Of a stretch of DNA of 64,000 nucleotides, positions 22,885 to 30,682 are shown in pieces. The DNA lies in contig JAGAVJ010000051.1 in NCBI GenBank assembly GCA_017942005.1, positions 1 to 64,000 of the forward strand, read 5' to 3'. The DNA is from Clostridia bacterium. GTDB lineage: Bacteria; Bacillota; Clostridia; Oscillospirales; CAG-272. The translations under genes and the position numbers were made by a program. Numbering within the stretch: the stretch's first letter is position 1; every line of letters begins with the position of its first letter. The notes beneath the pieces are model-generated. The model had not been told where the DNA came from and did no database searches. It was given only the letters and a program-made list of their open reading frames with translations.

Positions 22885-23700
22885 ATGTCAGCTATATTGG
22901 AAGTGAAAAATCTGACGGTGCGGTATGAGCGGCATGTCGCCGTAGAAAATGTCAGCTTTTCCATTGAAGAAGGGGATTATGCCGCAATTATCGGTGAAAA
23001 TGGGTCTGGTAAATCGACCCTTGTCAAGTCACTGGTCGGATTAATCCCGCCGTTCGCCGGAGAAATTGTCATGCATGGCATGGAGAAGCGGGAAATCGGA
23101 TATCTGCCGCAGTCTACCATCGTACAGAAGGATTTTCCGGCGTCGGTGACCGAGGTCGTTTTGACCGGATGTCTTGGCAATGAACGGCGCATCGGACCGT
23201 TTTATACGAAGAAACAAAAAAAGACCGCGGAAGAAAATATGGAACTTCTTGGAATAACACCGTTTGCAAAGAAATCCTTTCGGGCATTGTCCGGCGGACA
23301 GCAGCAGCGTGTTTTGCTTGCGCGGGCTTTGTGCGCAACCAAAAAGCTATTAATTCTCGATGAACCCGCATCGGTACTTGATCCTGTGGTTACACATGAC
23401 CTGTATACGGTGCTGCACAAGCTCAATCGGGAGCGTGGTATCACTGTACTGATGGTTTCACACGATATCCACTGTGCGCTGGAGCAAGCGAAAACCATTC
23501 TGCATATGGGGCGGTCCTTATTGTTCTGCGGCACAGCGGATGCATATTATGATACCGAGTTGTATCACCGTATGACTGGCAGCTGTGGGGAACATTTCGC
23601 AAATCATGGACACATGGGACATGCTGCTTTGGAGCATCACCATGCAGAACACCAAAACGGTGACAACCAGACGGAGAGAGGGGAATCGACATGCATGTGA
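22885..23700 (+). CDS. znuC: Zinc/manganese ABC transporter, ATP-binding protein
   Basis: Cytoplasmic ATPase of the metal importer, 271 residues. Walker A GENGSGKS (37-44), signature LSGGQQQR (135-142), Walker B LLILDEP (155-161) and the switch histidine in MVSHDIH. The C-terminus has an unusual histidine-rich tail (HFANHGHMGHAALEHHHAEH), which could sense or buffer zinc in the cytoplasm. It starts 18 bases after the binding protein and its end overlaps the permease start by 10 bases, as expected for translational coupling. Confidence 0.93.
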   Translation: MSAILEVKNLTVRYERHVAVENVSFSIEEGDYAAIIGENGSGKSTLVKSLVGLIPPFAGEIVMHGMEKREIGYLPQSTIVQKDFPASVTEVVLTGCLGNERRIGPFYTKKQKKTAEENMELLGITPFAKKSFRALSGGQQQRVLLARALCATKKLLILDEPASVLDPVVTHDLYTVLHKLNRERGITVLMVSHDIHCALEQAKTILHMGRSLLFCGTADAYYDTELYHRMTGSCGEHFANHGHMGHAALEHHHAEHQNGDNQTERGESTCM

Positions 23701-24521
23701 CAGAATTATTTGCGCAGCTTGGTGTGCTGTTTTCCTATGTCTTTATCAAACGGGCGCTTGTGGTGGGAATTCTTGTCAGCCTTTGCGCTGCACTGCTTGG
23801 TATCAATCTTGTATTGCGCCGTTTTTCTATGATCGGTGATGGATTGTCGCATGTCGGCTTCGGTGCGCTTGCACTGGCGGCTGTTTTAGGCTTTTCGCCG
23901 CTTGCCGCTGCAATTCCCATTGTGATATTCGCAGCGTTTTTTATGCTGTGGCTGAATGAAAAGGGACATATGCAGGGGGATGCCGCAATTGCAATTCTAT
24001 CAAGCTCCGCGCTTGCGATTGGTGTGTTGATCACGGCATGCTCCGGCGGCATGAATACCGATCTGAACAGCTATATGTTCGGCTCGATTCTGGCAATTTC
24101 GAGAGAAGACATGATTCTTTCGATTGCGGTTTCCGCTGTGGTACTTATTTTATATGCAGTATGTTATCATCCGTTATTTTCAATCACGTTTGATGAGAAT
24201 TTTGCGGCTGCAACAGGAACAAAAGCATCGCTTTATAATATGATTTTGTCCTTATTAACGGCTTTGACGGTTGTGACCGGGATGCGGCTGATGGGAACTT
24301 TGCTGATATCTCCGCTGATTATATTCCCAGCACTGACAGCGATGCGTGTCTGCAAGAGCTATCGCGGTGTTGTGATCTGTTCGATGATTACCTCGGTTGT
24401 CTGCTTTATTCTCGGATTGATCTTATCGTTTTTATTCAGTCTTCCGACAGGCGCGACTATTGTCGTGGTCAATCTGCTTTGCTTTGGTCTTTTTTCGTTG
24501 TATGGAGCAATTGTAAAATAA
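23691..24521 (+). CDS. znuB: Zinc/manganese ABC transporter, permease
   Basis: Integral membrane subunit of the ABC-3 family, 276 residues with about eight predicted transmembrane segments. Conserved pieces are SLCAALLGINLVLRRFSMIG, DGLSHVGFGALALA (family motif after the second helix), and the later GMRLMGTLLISPLIIFPALT stretch that contacts the ATPase. The start overlaps znuC by 10 bases, with GAGAGGGG upstream. The operon ends at an R2 repeat with strong hairpins. Confidence 0.93.
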   Translation: MHVTELFAQLGVLFSYVFIKRALVVGILVSLCAALLGINLVLRRFSMIGDGLSHVGFGALALAAVLGFSPLAAAIPIVIFAAFFMLWLNEKGHMQGDAAIAILSSSALAIGVLITACSGGMNTDLNSYMFGSILAISREDMILSIAVSAVVLILYAVCYHPLFSITFDENFAAATGTKASLYNMILSLLTALTVVTGMRLMGTLLISPLIIFPALTAMRVCKSYRGVVICSMITSVVCFILGLILSFLFSLPTGATIVVVNLLCFGLFSLYGAIVK

Positions 24522-24529
24522 CGTGAATT

Positions 24530-24725
24530 CGATAGATATATGGGGAAAACTTTTCCCTCAAAAAAGTTTTCCCCATACCCTTTTCAAAATACTTTATATG
24601 GAGAAATCAAACCAAAACTGTGCGTTTTTTTGCTTGATTTATCCATATTTTATTGTTTTCTCTGTTTAAAAGTTTTTGAGGGATGCCCAAGCGGCGGGGC
24701 GTTTTTTCAAAAACGCCCCAAGAGC
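24530..24725 (+). repeat. Intergenic hairpin repeat (R2), full copy
   Basis: Three inverted repeats: a 15-bp stem (24540-24554 with 24562-24576), a TATGGA...TTGATTTATCCATA core stem (24597-24610 with 24634-24647), and GGGGCGTTTTT / AAAAACGCCCC (24696-24706 with 24709-24719). It sits between convergent znuB and an oxidoreductase gene and is the best match to 1425-1650. Confidence 0.8.
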
Positions 24726-24830
24726 TTTATATTTATAATATTTGAGTATATAATAGTGTGTCCCTGTCTTTCAAACTGAAAGGCAGGGACATGTTTTATA
24801 AAATCTGTAAAGGGTGAGGATAGGGGAGTG

Positions 24831-25715
24831 TTACACATGGAGTTCTTCTACAGAAACACGTGTACCTGTAGAAAAGGACTGATGCAATGCCTGCATGTAT
24901 GCAACAGGCTGGACGAGCTGATCCCATGTGCCGTGGATTTTACCGGTTCTCAGCATACGGGCAAAGGTACGGCATTCATTGGGATACGCATCGTCAAGAC
25001 CGATGCTCTGTGTGTGGATTCCGTGCTTGGTAACGACCGTTCCTGCATACTGATACATTCCCTCGCAGAAATGATTGGTAATGTTGTATGCATCATAGCC
25101 GACAAGCGCAGTTACCCCTTTGTCGTCGCGCCCGACAGCTTCCACCCACTTTGGATTCCAGCCGAACACAGCAAGTGAAATTTCCGTCAGATGATCTGCA
25201 TAAAACCAGAAATCGCCATAATTATTTTTCATACTGACGGGAGCAAAGACCGCGCCGGTTAAAATGGCGTCACGGTTGGCAGCGGCATAGGATGCAAGAC
25301 GTTCGGTTTCCATGCATGCCTTCAGAGAAGAGCCGCCGCACAGGGGAACGTTTTTCTCTTTTGCCAGGCGTGCCAGCGCCACAGCCTCTGCGGGGTCTGC
25401 GGTGAAGGGTTTGTCAATAAACGCCGGCAGTCCTGCTTCAATGAAGGGACGCGCATATTCTGCGTGATATCTGCCGTCTCGAGCAGTCACCATCACGGCG
25501 TCCACGTGACCGAGGAGGTCTTTGGGACTGTCTGCAATAAAGGTAACGCCAGCCTGTTCCAAAAGCGCTTTGTTGGAAGCATCGTCTGTGCCAAAGGTGC
25601 CAACGACCGTCATATCGTCAAACTCACCGCTGTATGTTGGATCAATGCCGTTGATGATTTTAGAAAATGCCATCGCGTGGGAATTTTCAGAACCTAAAAT
25701 ACCGATACGAAACAT
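24831..25715 (-). CDS. Gfo/Idh/MocA family oxidoreductase
   Basis: Predicted NAD(P)-dependent sugar oxidoreductase, 294 residues, a short member. The Rossmann fold begins FRIGILGSENSHAMAFSKII, with SEN in place of the usual GxG-A end, and the EKP-like motif is FIDKPFTADPAEAVALARLA. The C-terminal domain has FWFYADHLTEISLAVFGW, with the catalytic-region His. Last gene of the amino-sugar set, 58 bases after nagA; that gap is filled by an SD-hairpin leader. The start was set at ATG 25715; an in-frame ATG at 25727 is part of the leader tail. Substrate unknown. Confidence 0.86.
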   Translation of the reverse strand: MFRIGILGSENSHAMAFSKIINGIDPTYSGEFDDMTVVGTFGTDDASNKALLEQAGVTFIADSPKDLLGHVDAVMVTARDGRYHAEYARPFIEAGLPAFIDKPFTADPAEAVALARLAKEKNVPLCGGSSLKACMETERLASYAAANRDAILTGAVFAPVSMKNNYGDFWFYADHLTEISLAVFGWNPKWVEAVGRDDKGVTALVGYDAYNITNHFCEGMYQYAGTVVTKHGIHTQSIGLDDAYPNECRTFARMLRTGKIHGTWDQLVQPVAYMQALHQSFSTGTRVSVEELHV

Positions 25716-25773
25716 AATATTTACCATACTTTTTCCAGATTTCACATTTGTTAAATTTAGAAAAAGTTCCTGT
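25716..25773 (-). promoter_or_regulatory. SD-hairpin-AUG leader between nagA and the oxidoreductase
   Basis: AACAGGAA (25766-25773) touches the nagA stop codon. An 8-bp perfect stem follows, ACTTTTTC / GAAAAAGT (25728-25735 with 25760-25767), then ATGGTAAATATT and ATG. The SD is about 50 bases away linearly but about 12 if the stem forms. Confidence 0.6.
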
Positions 25774-26985
25774 TTAAAAGATTTTTCTTTCCATTCCGGA
25801 AATTTTTTCTTCGCTTGAAAAAACGGTGCTGCCGCCGACAATGGTGCGGGTGACATGCAAGGTGTCGTCCAAAAACACGAGATCGGCACGTTTGCCTGTT
25901 TCAAGCGTCCCGCGGTCATAGAGCTTTTGGATGCGTGCAGGTGTTTCTGTGAGCATTTTTATCGCGTCACAAAGCGGAACCTCAGCGATTTCTACCATAG
26001 TGCGCAGAAGCCGGTCTGTGGTTGCGACACTGCCGGCAAATGCCTTGCGATCCGGCATTTTTGCGACACCGTCTTCAATAATCACGCGCTGTCCGTTTGT
26101 CAGACTGCCGAGAATGCTTTCCTGCCCGTCCGCAAGTCCTGCACCGCGCATGGAATCTGTGACAAGTGCGGTCCGATTTGGACCGATGAAGCGGTATACC
26201 ATCTGCAAAAGCGGCTTTGGCAGATGTACGCCGTCCGCGATGATTTCCACAGTCAAATCATCACACAAGTATGCAGATTCCACCACACCGGCATGACGGT
26301 ATGCCTGAATGCGGTGTACGGTACTCATGCAGGAATATAAATGGGTGATGTGAGAAAATCCGTGAGACATCGCCTCCAGCACGCATTCAAAGGAAGCATC
26401 TGAATGTCCGATGGCACACAGAATGCCGCGTTCCCGACAAGCATCTGCAAAGGGATAAGCGCCGTCCAGCTCACAGGCGGCAGACCACCGGAGAAGCTTG
26501 TCGGTAGCATTCATGATAGGAAGATATTCATTGGGGTTTGGCGTTTTTAAATAGCGGGGATCCTGCGCACCTGCCTGAGATGGTGCAAAATACGGCCCTT
26601 CCAGATGTATGCCTGGCATATCGGCACCGGCGGTATTGTGACGGCAGGCGTCCTCGTAAGCCTCAAACATGGCAACGGTTTCCTCATAAGTACCGGATGT
26701 GGCTGTCGGAAGAAGCGTTGTTGTGCCGTATTTGGCATGCAGCGCTGCTGCACCGAGAAATGCTTCTTTGGTTCCGTCCAGAAAATCGTAACCGCCGCCG
26801 CCATGGGTGTGCAGATCGATAAATCCGGCACACACATACTGGTTGTGCGCGTCGATGATATCACAACCTTCTGTATGTTCCGGCACAGGAACGAGATACC
26901 GATTTTCAAAAGCAAGAGAAGCGTGTTCCTCTATTTGATCACCGCGGATGATGCGGGCGTTTTTGATAATTGTAGTAGCTGCCAT
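25774..26985 (-). CDS. nagA: N-acetylglucosamine-6-phosphate deacetylase
   Basis: Removes acetate from GlcNAc-6-phosphate to give GlcN-6-phosphate. Amidohydrolase fold, 403 residues. Metal and substrate residues: FIDLHTHGGGGYDF near the N-terminus, GIHLEGPYFAPSQAGA, CAIGHSDASFE, ITHLYSCMS, and the catalytic aspartate in ALVTDSMRGAG. The closing motif TETPARIQKLYDRGTLETGKRADLVFLD is standard. The start at 26985 (MAATT) lies 13 bases after GAGAGGG; 26997 would leave almost no spacer. Its place between oxidoreductases and a nagB-like gene indicates amino-sugar breakdown. Confidence 0.94.
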   Translation of the reverse strand: MAATTIIKNARIIRGDQIEEHASLAFENRYLVPVPEHTEGCDIIDAHNQYVCAGFIDLHTHGGGGYDFLDGTKEAFLGAAALHAKYGTTTLLPTATSGTYEETVAMFEAYEDACRHNTAGADMPGIHLEGPYFAPSQAGAQDPRYLKTPNPNEYLPIMNATDKLLRWSAACELDGAYPFADACRERGILCAIGHSDASFECVLEAMSHGFSHITHLYSCMSTVHRIQAYRHAGVVESAYLCDDLTVEIIADGVHLPKPLLQMVYRFIGPNRTALVTDSMRGAGLADGQESILGSLTNGQRVIIEDGVAKMPDRKAFAGSVATTDRLLRTMVEIAEVPLCDAIKMLTETPARIQKLYDRGTLETGKRADLVFLDDTLHVTRTIVGGSTVFSSEEKISGMERKIF

Positions 26986-27082
26986 AATCCATGTCATACC
27001 CTCTCAAAATACAGAGAAACTGCATGGGTGCAGAAAACCTGCATCCATACAGAATGTCTTTGCATATTGGAAGGCTTCCTTT

Positions 27083-28147
27083 TTAATATTTCACGGGCAG
27101 CGGATTCTGTCTGTGAATTTCTTCCATCAGTGCGATCATCTGCTTGATTTTTGCAGGCTTGATGATCAATTCCGCGCCTTCGGTCAAGTGGTCGTAAATG
27201 TTGTTGTAATAGGAAAGAACGGCAGCGTCAAATGCCGTACCGGACATATCCTCATGTGCGGTCTTCCATGGCAGTGTTTCTCCGCAGTAACGGGGACTGC
27301 CGTCCTGCGTTTGCAGGGACGCCTTTACGACGGTGCGCGCTTCAACTTCATTTGGATCATAATACTTGTAGTCAATTGCGGTAGTAGTTGCTTTAAGAGA
27401 ACCGGTGGAACCTTCGATGAGATATGTAAAATCTGCATACGCATTACAGCTGGAAATTTCCAAGTCAATGACAGGCTTGTCTTTTTGCAGCAGAAGCACC
27501 TTGCAGAAGTCTTCTGCGTCGCCGTAGCTGTTTACAATGTCCAGTCTGGAAACGACCTGCGGCATTTCAGCGGAATCAAGCAGATCAAGCGCCTGTTCAA
27601 ACGGATGCGGTCCGGTATTGCGCAGACAGCCGCCGCCCCAGCTTTGCAGACACTGCCAGTCCCAACGGCGGGCAAAACCGGAAAACTGAATCTTGATTTC
27701 CGCGATACGGCCGAGGATGCCGGAATCCAGAATCTCGTGAATGCGGCGATAATACGGTGCAAAATGGGATTGCTGGAATACACAGAGCATAACGTTGTTT
27801 TCTTTGGCTGCATCAATCATTGCCTGACAATCTGCCGCATGCACAGCAAACGGCTTTTCGGAGACGACATGAAAGCCATGCTGTAAAAAATCAATGGCAA
27901 CCGGTGCATGCAGATAGGAATACGTTGCATTGACGACAAGATCAATGTCTTTGCGGTCAAGAATTTCATGATAATCCGCAAAAACTTCACAGTTGTGTTT
28001 TGCTTTTGCCTGTGCGCGGCGTACTTCAAGTTCGTCGACGACAATGGCAACCTCGTACTTCTCGTTCTTGTCGGATGCGAAGAACGCGCCGTGAATCTGC
28101 TGGCCGGATCGACCGTAGCCGATGATGGCAACTCTCAGTTTTTTCAT
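27083..28147 (-). CDS. Gfo/Idh/MocA family oxidoreductase
   Basis: Predicted NAD(P)-dependent oxidoreductase, 354 residues. RVAIIGYGRSGQQIHGAFF forms the nucleotide-binding loop, GFHVVSEKPFAVHAADCQAM carries the EKP motif, and GGGCLRNTGPHPFEQALDLL provides the family histidine (GPHPFEQ). Second gene of the amino-sugar set after the nagB-like gene (111 bases apart). In this setting it may handle an amino-sugar or glycoside intermediate, but the substrate is not readable. The start codon follows a large hairpin rather than an SD. Confidence 0.9.
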   Translation of the reverse strand: MKKLRVAIIGYGRSGQQIHGAFFASDKNEKYEVAIVVDELEVRRAQAKAKHNCEVFADYHEILDRKDIDLVVNATYSYLHAPVAIDFLQHGFHVVSEKPFAVHAADCQAMIDAAKENNVMLCVFQQSHFAPYYRRIHEILDSGILGRIAEIKIQFSGFARRWDWQCLQSWGGGCLRNTGPHPFEQALDLLDSAEMPQVVSRLDIVNSYGDAEDFCKVLLLQKDKPVIDLEISSCNAYADFTYLIEGSTGSLKATTTAIDYKYYDPNEVEARTVVKASLQTQDGSPRYCGETLPWKTAHEDMSGTAFDAAVLSYYNNIYDHLTEGAELIIKPAKIKQMIALMEEIHRQNPLPVKY

Positions 28148-28224
28148 AATAGGTGACCGGATTTTTTACCTGTTCCCACAAATGTTTCAATGTTTGTCGA
28201 ACGTGTAAAAAATCTCTCCTTCCT
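28148..28224 (-). promoter_or_regulatory. SD-hairpin-AUG leader of the second operon gene
   Basis: The very strong SD AGGAAGGAGA (28215-28224) is followed by a perfect 10-bp stem, GATTTTTTAC / GTAAAAAATC (28160-28169 with 28205-28214), enclosing an inner ACAAA / TTTGT hairpin. Then CGGTCACCTATT and ATG. The SD-to-AUG distance is 67 bases, or about 12 outside the stem. Confidence 0.7.
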
Positions 28225-28258
28225 TTTTTATATTTTGCTGAAATTCCTTTTTTGAATT

Positions 28259-29032
28259 TTAAGATAAGAGTTTTCGACCGCTGTCTGCGTCACAATACAT
28301 CACACAGTCCGGATGGCAGCGCATGATTGTTGCAGGAACATCCTCTGTAACAGGTCCCTCCACCGTTTGATATACGGCTTCACATTTGGAGGCTGCCGGA
28401 ACGGTACAGACCAGATGCGGCGCTTTTGCAAGTGTCGGAACGGTCAGTGTCAATGCATGTGTCGGAACCAGGTCAAGAGAAGCAAAGCAGCCGTCATGGA
28501 CCTGCTGCATACGGCAGACTGCGTCCAAGGTGACAACCTTGACCATTTCCGGATCGTCAAATTTTGCAAAACCTGGATCATTGAATGCAATATGACCGTT
28601 TTCACCGATGCCAAGACACACGAGGTCGGTCGGATGCGTTTGCAGAAGTGCGGTATACCGTGTGCATTCTGCTTTGGGATCGGCAGCGGTACAATCGATG
28701 CGGTATACTGCGCGGAAGGGAACAAGGGAGAACAGATACCGGTTGAGGAAATTGCCAAAACCCTGCGGTGCATCAGCGGAAAGACCGATGTATTCGTCCA
28801 TATGGAATGCATTGACGCGGTTCCATGCGATATCGGGTTCAGAGGTCAAAGCTGCCAGCATCTCATTTTGAGATGGTGCTGCCGCAAAGATGACATTGAC
28901 CTCGTCCTTTTCCGCAAGCAGTCTTCGGAGGTGGTCTGCCGCAGCATGACCGGCAGCCTGTCCCATTTCTGCCCGCGTGTCATGAATTTCGACGTTCAGC
29001 TGATCTTTGGTCCATTTTTTTAAGATAGCCAT
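28259..29032 (-). CDS. Glucosamine-6-phosphate deaminase-like protein
   Basis: Member of the NagB/6-phosphogluconolactonase fold family, 257 residues. It has the aspartate strand FHMDEYIGLSADAPQGFGNFL and the active-site loop LGIGENGHIAFNDPG, the latter matching NagB. The phosphate loop near the N-terminus reads FAAAPSQNEML, not the GLATGSTP seen in the second copy at 47939. It may therefore act on a different amino-sugar phosphate. AAAGGA lies 8 bases before ATG. First gene of the operon with oxidoreductase, nagA, oxidoreductase; its promoter at 29254-29282 is now separated from it by a MITE-like element. Confidence 0.85.
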   Translation of the reverse strand: MAILKKWTKDQLNVEIHDTRAEMGQAAGHAAADHLRRLLAEKDEVNVIFAAAPSQNEMLAALTSEPDIAWNRVNAFHMDEYIGLSADAPQGFGNFLNRYLFSLVPFRAVYRIDCTAADPKAECTRYTALLQTHPTDLVCLGIGENGHIAFNDPGFAKFDDPEMVKVVTLDAVCRMQQVHDGCFASLDLVPTHALTLTVPTLAKAPHLVCTVPAASKCEAVYQTVEGPVTEDVPATIMRCHPDCVMYCDADSGRKLLS

Positions 29033-29048
29033 GGAAAATATCCTTTCT

Positions 29049-29247
29049 TATAAATTCGTATTAGACAATTGTAAAACTCCGTTTTACAATTGATTCCATC
29101 GGACTGACGCAGTCCGACGGCTCCCCTTGGTCGCTTTAAAGGTGTCTTTTTTGGCGGGAAACCCGCCAAAGCGACGCATTTATTAATATATTGCCTTACG
29201 GGTAATATAAAATTATGACTTTTACAATCGCCTATATAAATTCGTAT
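29049..29247. mobile_element. MITE-like element with inverted ends and flanking direct repeats
   Basis: A 173-bp core (29062-29234) has 18-bp terminal inverted repeats, TAGACAATTGTAAAACTC at the left and the complement of TAGGCGATTGTAAAAGTC at the right, 15 of 18 matching. It is flanked by exact 13-bp direct repeats TATAAATTCGTAT (29049-29061 and 29235-29247). The interior has no gene but several hairpins: a subterminal CAATTGTAAAAC palindrome, TCGGACT / AGTCCGA (29099-29117) and TTTGGCGGG / CCCGCCAAA (29152-29171). Removing the core plus one repeat restores a short leader between promoter and SD of the nagB-like gene. Confidence 0.8.
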
Positions 29248-29253
29248 AATTAT

Positions 29254-29282
29254 ATTATACATGGGATATGAAAAAAAAGCAA
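29254..29282 (-). promoter_or_regulatory. Promoter of the amino-sugar operon
   Basis: Minus-strand TTGCTT (29277-29282), 17 bases, TATAAT (29254-29259). Transcription would start about at the outer direct repeat of the MITE-like element, giving a ~215-base structured leader. Confidence 0.8.
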
Positions 29283-29389
29283 GAGGAAATGGGAACTTTT
29301 CTCTAAATAAAAAAACTTTTCCGTTTTATCAGCGGTTAGCATTCTTTTGCAGAAATACATAGGTTTTTCGGAAAAAATTTGAAAACCCC

Positions 29390-29418
29390 TTGATTTTATC
29401 CTGCAAAAACGATATAAT
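29390..29418 (+). promoter_or_regulatory. Promoter of the class A beta-lactamase-like gene
   Basis: TTGATT (29390-29395), 17 bases, TATAAT (29413-29418). Confidence 0.75.
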
Positions 29419-29486
29419 AATATAGAATTCATGTCAAAGTATGAAAAATATCTGAAAGCGATATTCGACTAACCGAGGTAACCGTT

Positions 29487-30512
29487 TTGAAAAATCACGT
29501 GTTAAAAAAAAGAATGACAGCGCTTCTGTCTGCCGCTGTCCTATCTGCCGGTATATTGACCGGATGTGATACAGAAGCCGTTCCGGCATGGATGGGGTGT
29601 CCCATCGGTGCGCAGTTTACATACGGTGTTCGCTGTGCGCCGATGACAGCATTGACACCGGTCGTAGAAGAAATTACAGGCGGCATCTTTCTCGATAACC
29701 GTGATGATGTATTTGAAGAAGATAAAATCTGTGTCAACAACTCTGCATATCAGGTACCGGAGAATTTACAGTCAAAGCTGTTGGATACGATGGCGGAATA
29801 TTCGTTTGAAACCAGCTTTTATGTCATTGATCTTGAAACACATGCGTCCATTGCCTATAATCCGCAGCATGCATTTGATTCTGCTTCTACGATTAAAGTG
29901 GCATTTGCGCTGTATCTGGCAAAGGAGATTGAAGCAGGCCGCTGTTCTCTTGGCGATATTTTAACTTACGAGGAACGCCATTATGCAACCGGTTCCGGTT
30001 CCACACAGGAATCGGTCTTTGGTACACAGTTTACAGTCAAAGCGCTGTTTTACCGTATGATTTATAACTCCGATAATGTTGCATACTATATGCTTGCGGA
30101 ATATGCAGGGGAAGAAGGCTTTAACGAAATGGTGACCTCCATGGGTTGGGAGCATACCATTTCCAAAAAAGATCATTGGTGTGATGTAACGCCGCAGGAA
30201 CTTGCAATGATTTGGCAGGAAATTTATGACTATAAAGATACCTGTGCAGAAGGAGAGCTTCTGTGGACATATCTGACCACCAATCTATACAATGAATTTA
30301 AAGAAGAAATGCCGGAATATGAGTCGGCACATAAATCCGGATGGGGATATCACGGTTATCACGAATCCGGTATTGTGTTTGGAAAACGGAGCTATATCTG
30401 TGTCGTTATGACGGGAACAGGAAACAAAAACAACTGCCTGCACCGTACCATCCGAAACCTTGATCATGTTATCATTGATTACGATACATGGCTGACTGCA
30501 CAGGCACAGTAA
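29487..30512 (+). CDS. Class A beta-lactamase-like serine hydrolase, lipoprotein
   Basis: Predicted exported lipoprotein of 341 residues with a penicillin-binding/beta-lactamase fold. The signal ends at ILTGC (Cys27). The active-site serine motif is STIK (Ser134-Lys137), the second motif is SDN in YNSDNVAYYML, and the third is KSG in HKSGWGYHGYHESG. A clear Glu166-loop motif was not identified, so it may be a low-activity hydrolase or peptidase rather than a resistance enzyme. The start is TTG 29487, eight bases after GAGG. It is a single-gene unit with its own promoter and an R1-type hairpin behind it. Confidence 0.82.
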   Translation: MKNHVLKKRMTALLSAAVLSAGILTGCDTEAVPAWMGCPIGAQFTYGVRCAPMTALTPVVEEITGGIFLDNRDDVFEEDKICVNNSAYQVPENLQSKLLDTMAEYSFETSFYVIDLETHASIAYNPQHAFDSASTIKVAFALYLAKEIEAGRCSLGDILTYEERHYATGSGSTQESVFGTQFTVKALFYRMIYNSDNVAYYMLAEYAGEEGFNEMVTSMGWEHTISKKDHWCDVTPQELAMIWQEIYDYKDTCAEGELLWTYLTTNLYNEFKEEMPEYESAHKSGWGYHGYHESGIVFGKRSYICVVMTGTGNKNNCLHRTIRNLDHVIIDYDTWLTAQAQ

Positions 30513-30527
30513 ATTAAAACATGTTAT

Positions 30528-30562
30528 GGGGCTGTTGCAGGTTAAAAACTTGCAGCAGCCCC
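30528..30562 (+). terminator. R1-type hairpin after the beta-lactamase-like gene
   Basis: GGGGCTGTTGCAGG...CTTGCAGCAGCCCC, 16 bases after the stop codon. No U-tract follows, so termination efficiency is uncertain. Confidence 0.5.
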
Positions 30563-30682
30563 ATCAAACGGTGGTCAAGTGAAATTACTATAGTAACACG
30601 ATAAAAAGTTTTGGTCAAGCTTTTTCAAAAGCCTGCGGATTTTCAAGGCAGAGCCTTGAAAGAGTTGATGCAGTCTGAATCA

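Noticed and set aside
29049..29247. Complete insertion sequence
   Set aside because: The element is only 173 bp and encodes no transposase, so it is at most a non-autonomous element.
29487..30512. Clinical-type beta-lactamase resistance gene
   Set aside because: The serine and SDN motifs fit the fold, but the deacylation glutamate loop was not found, so a resistance role is not supported.
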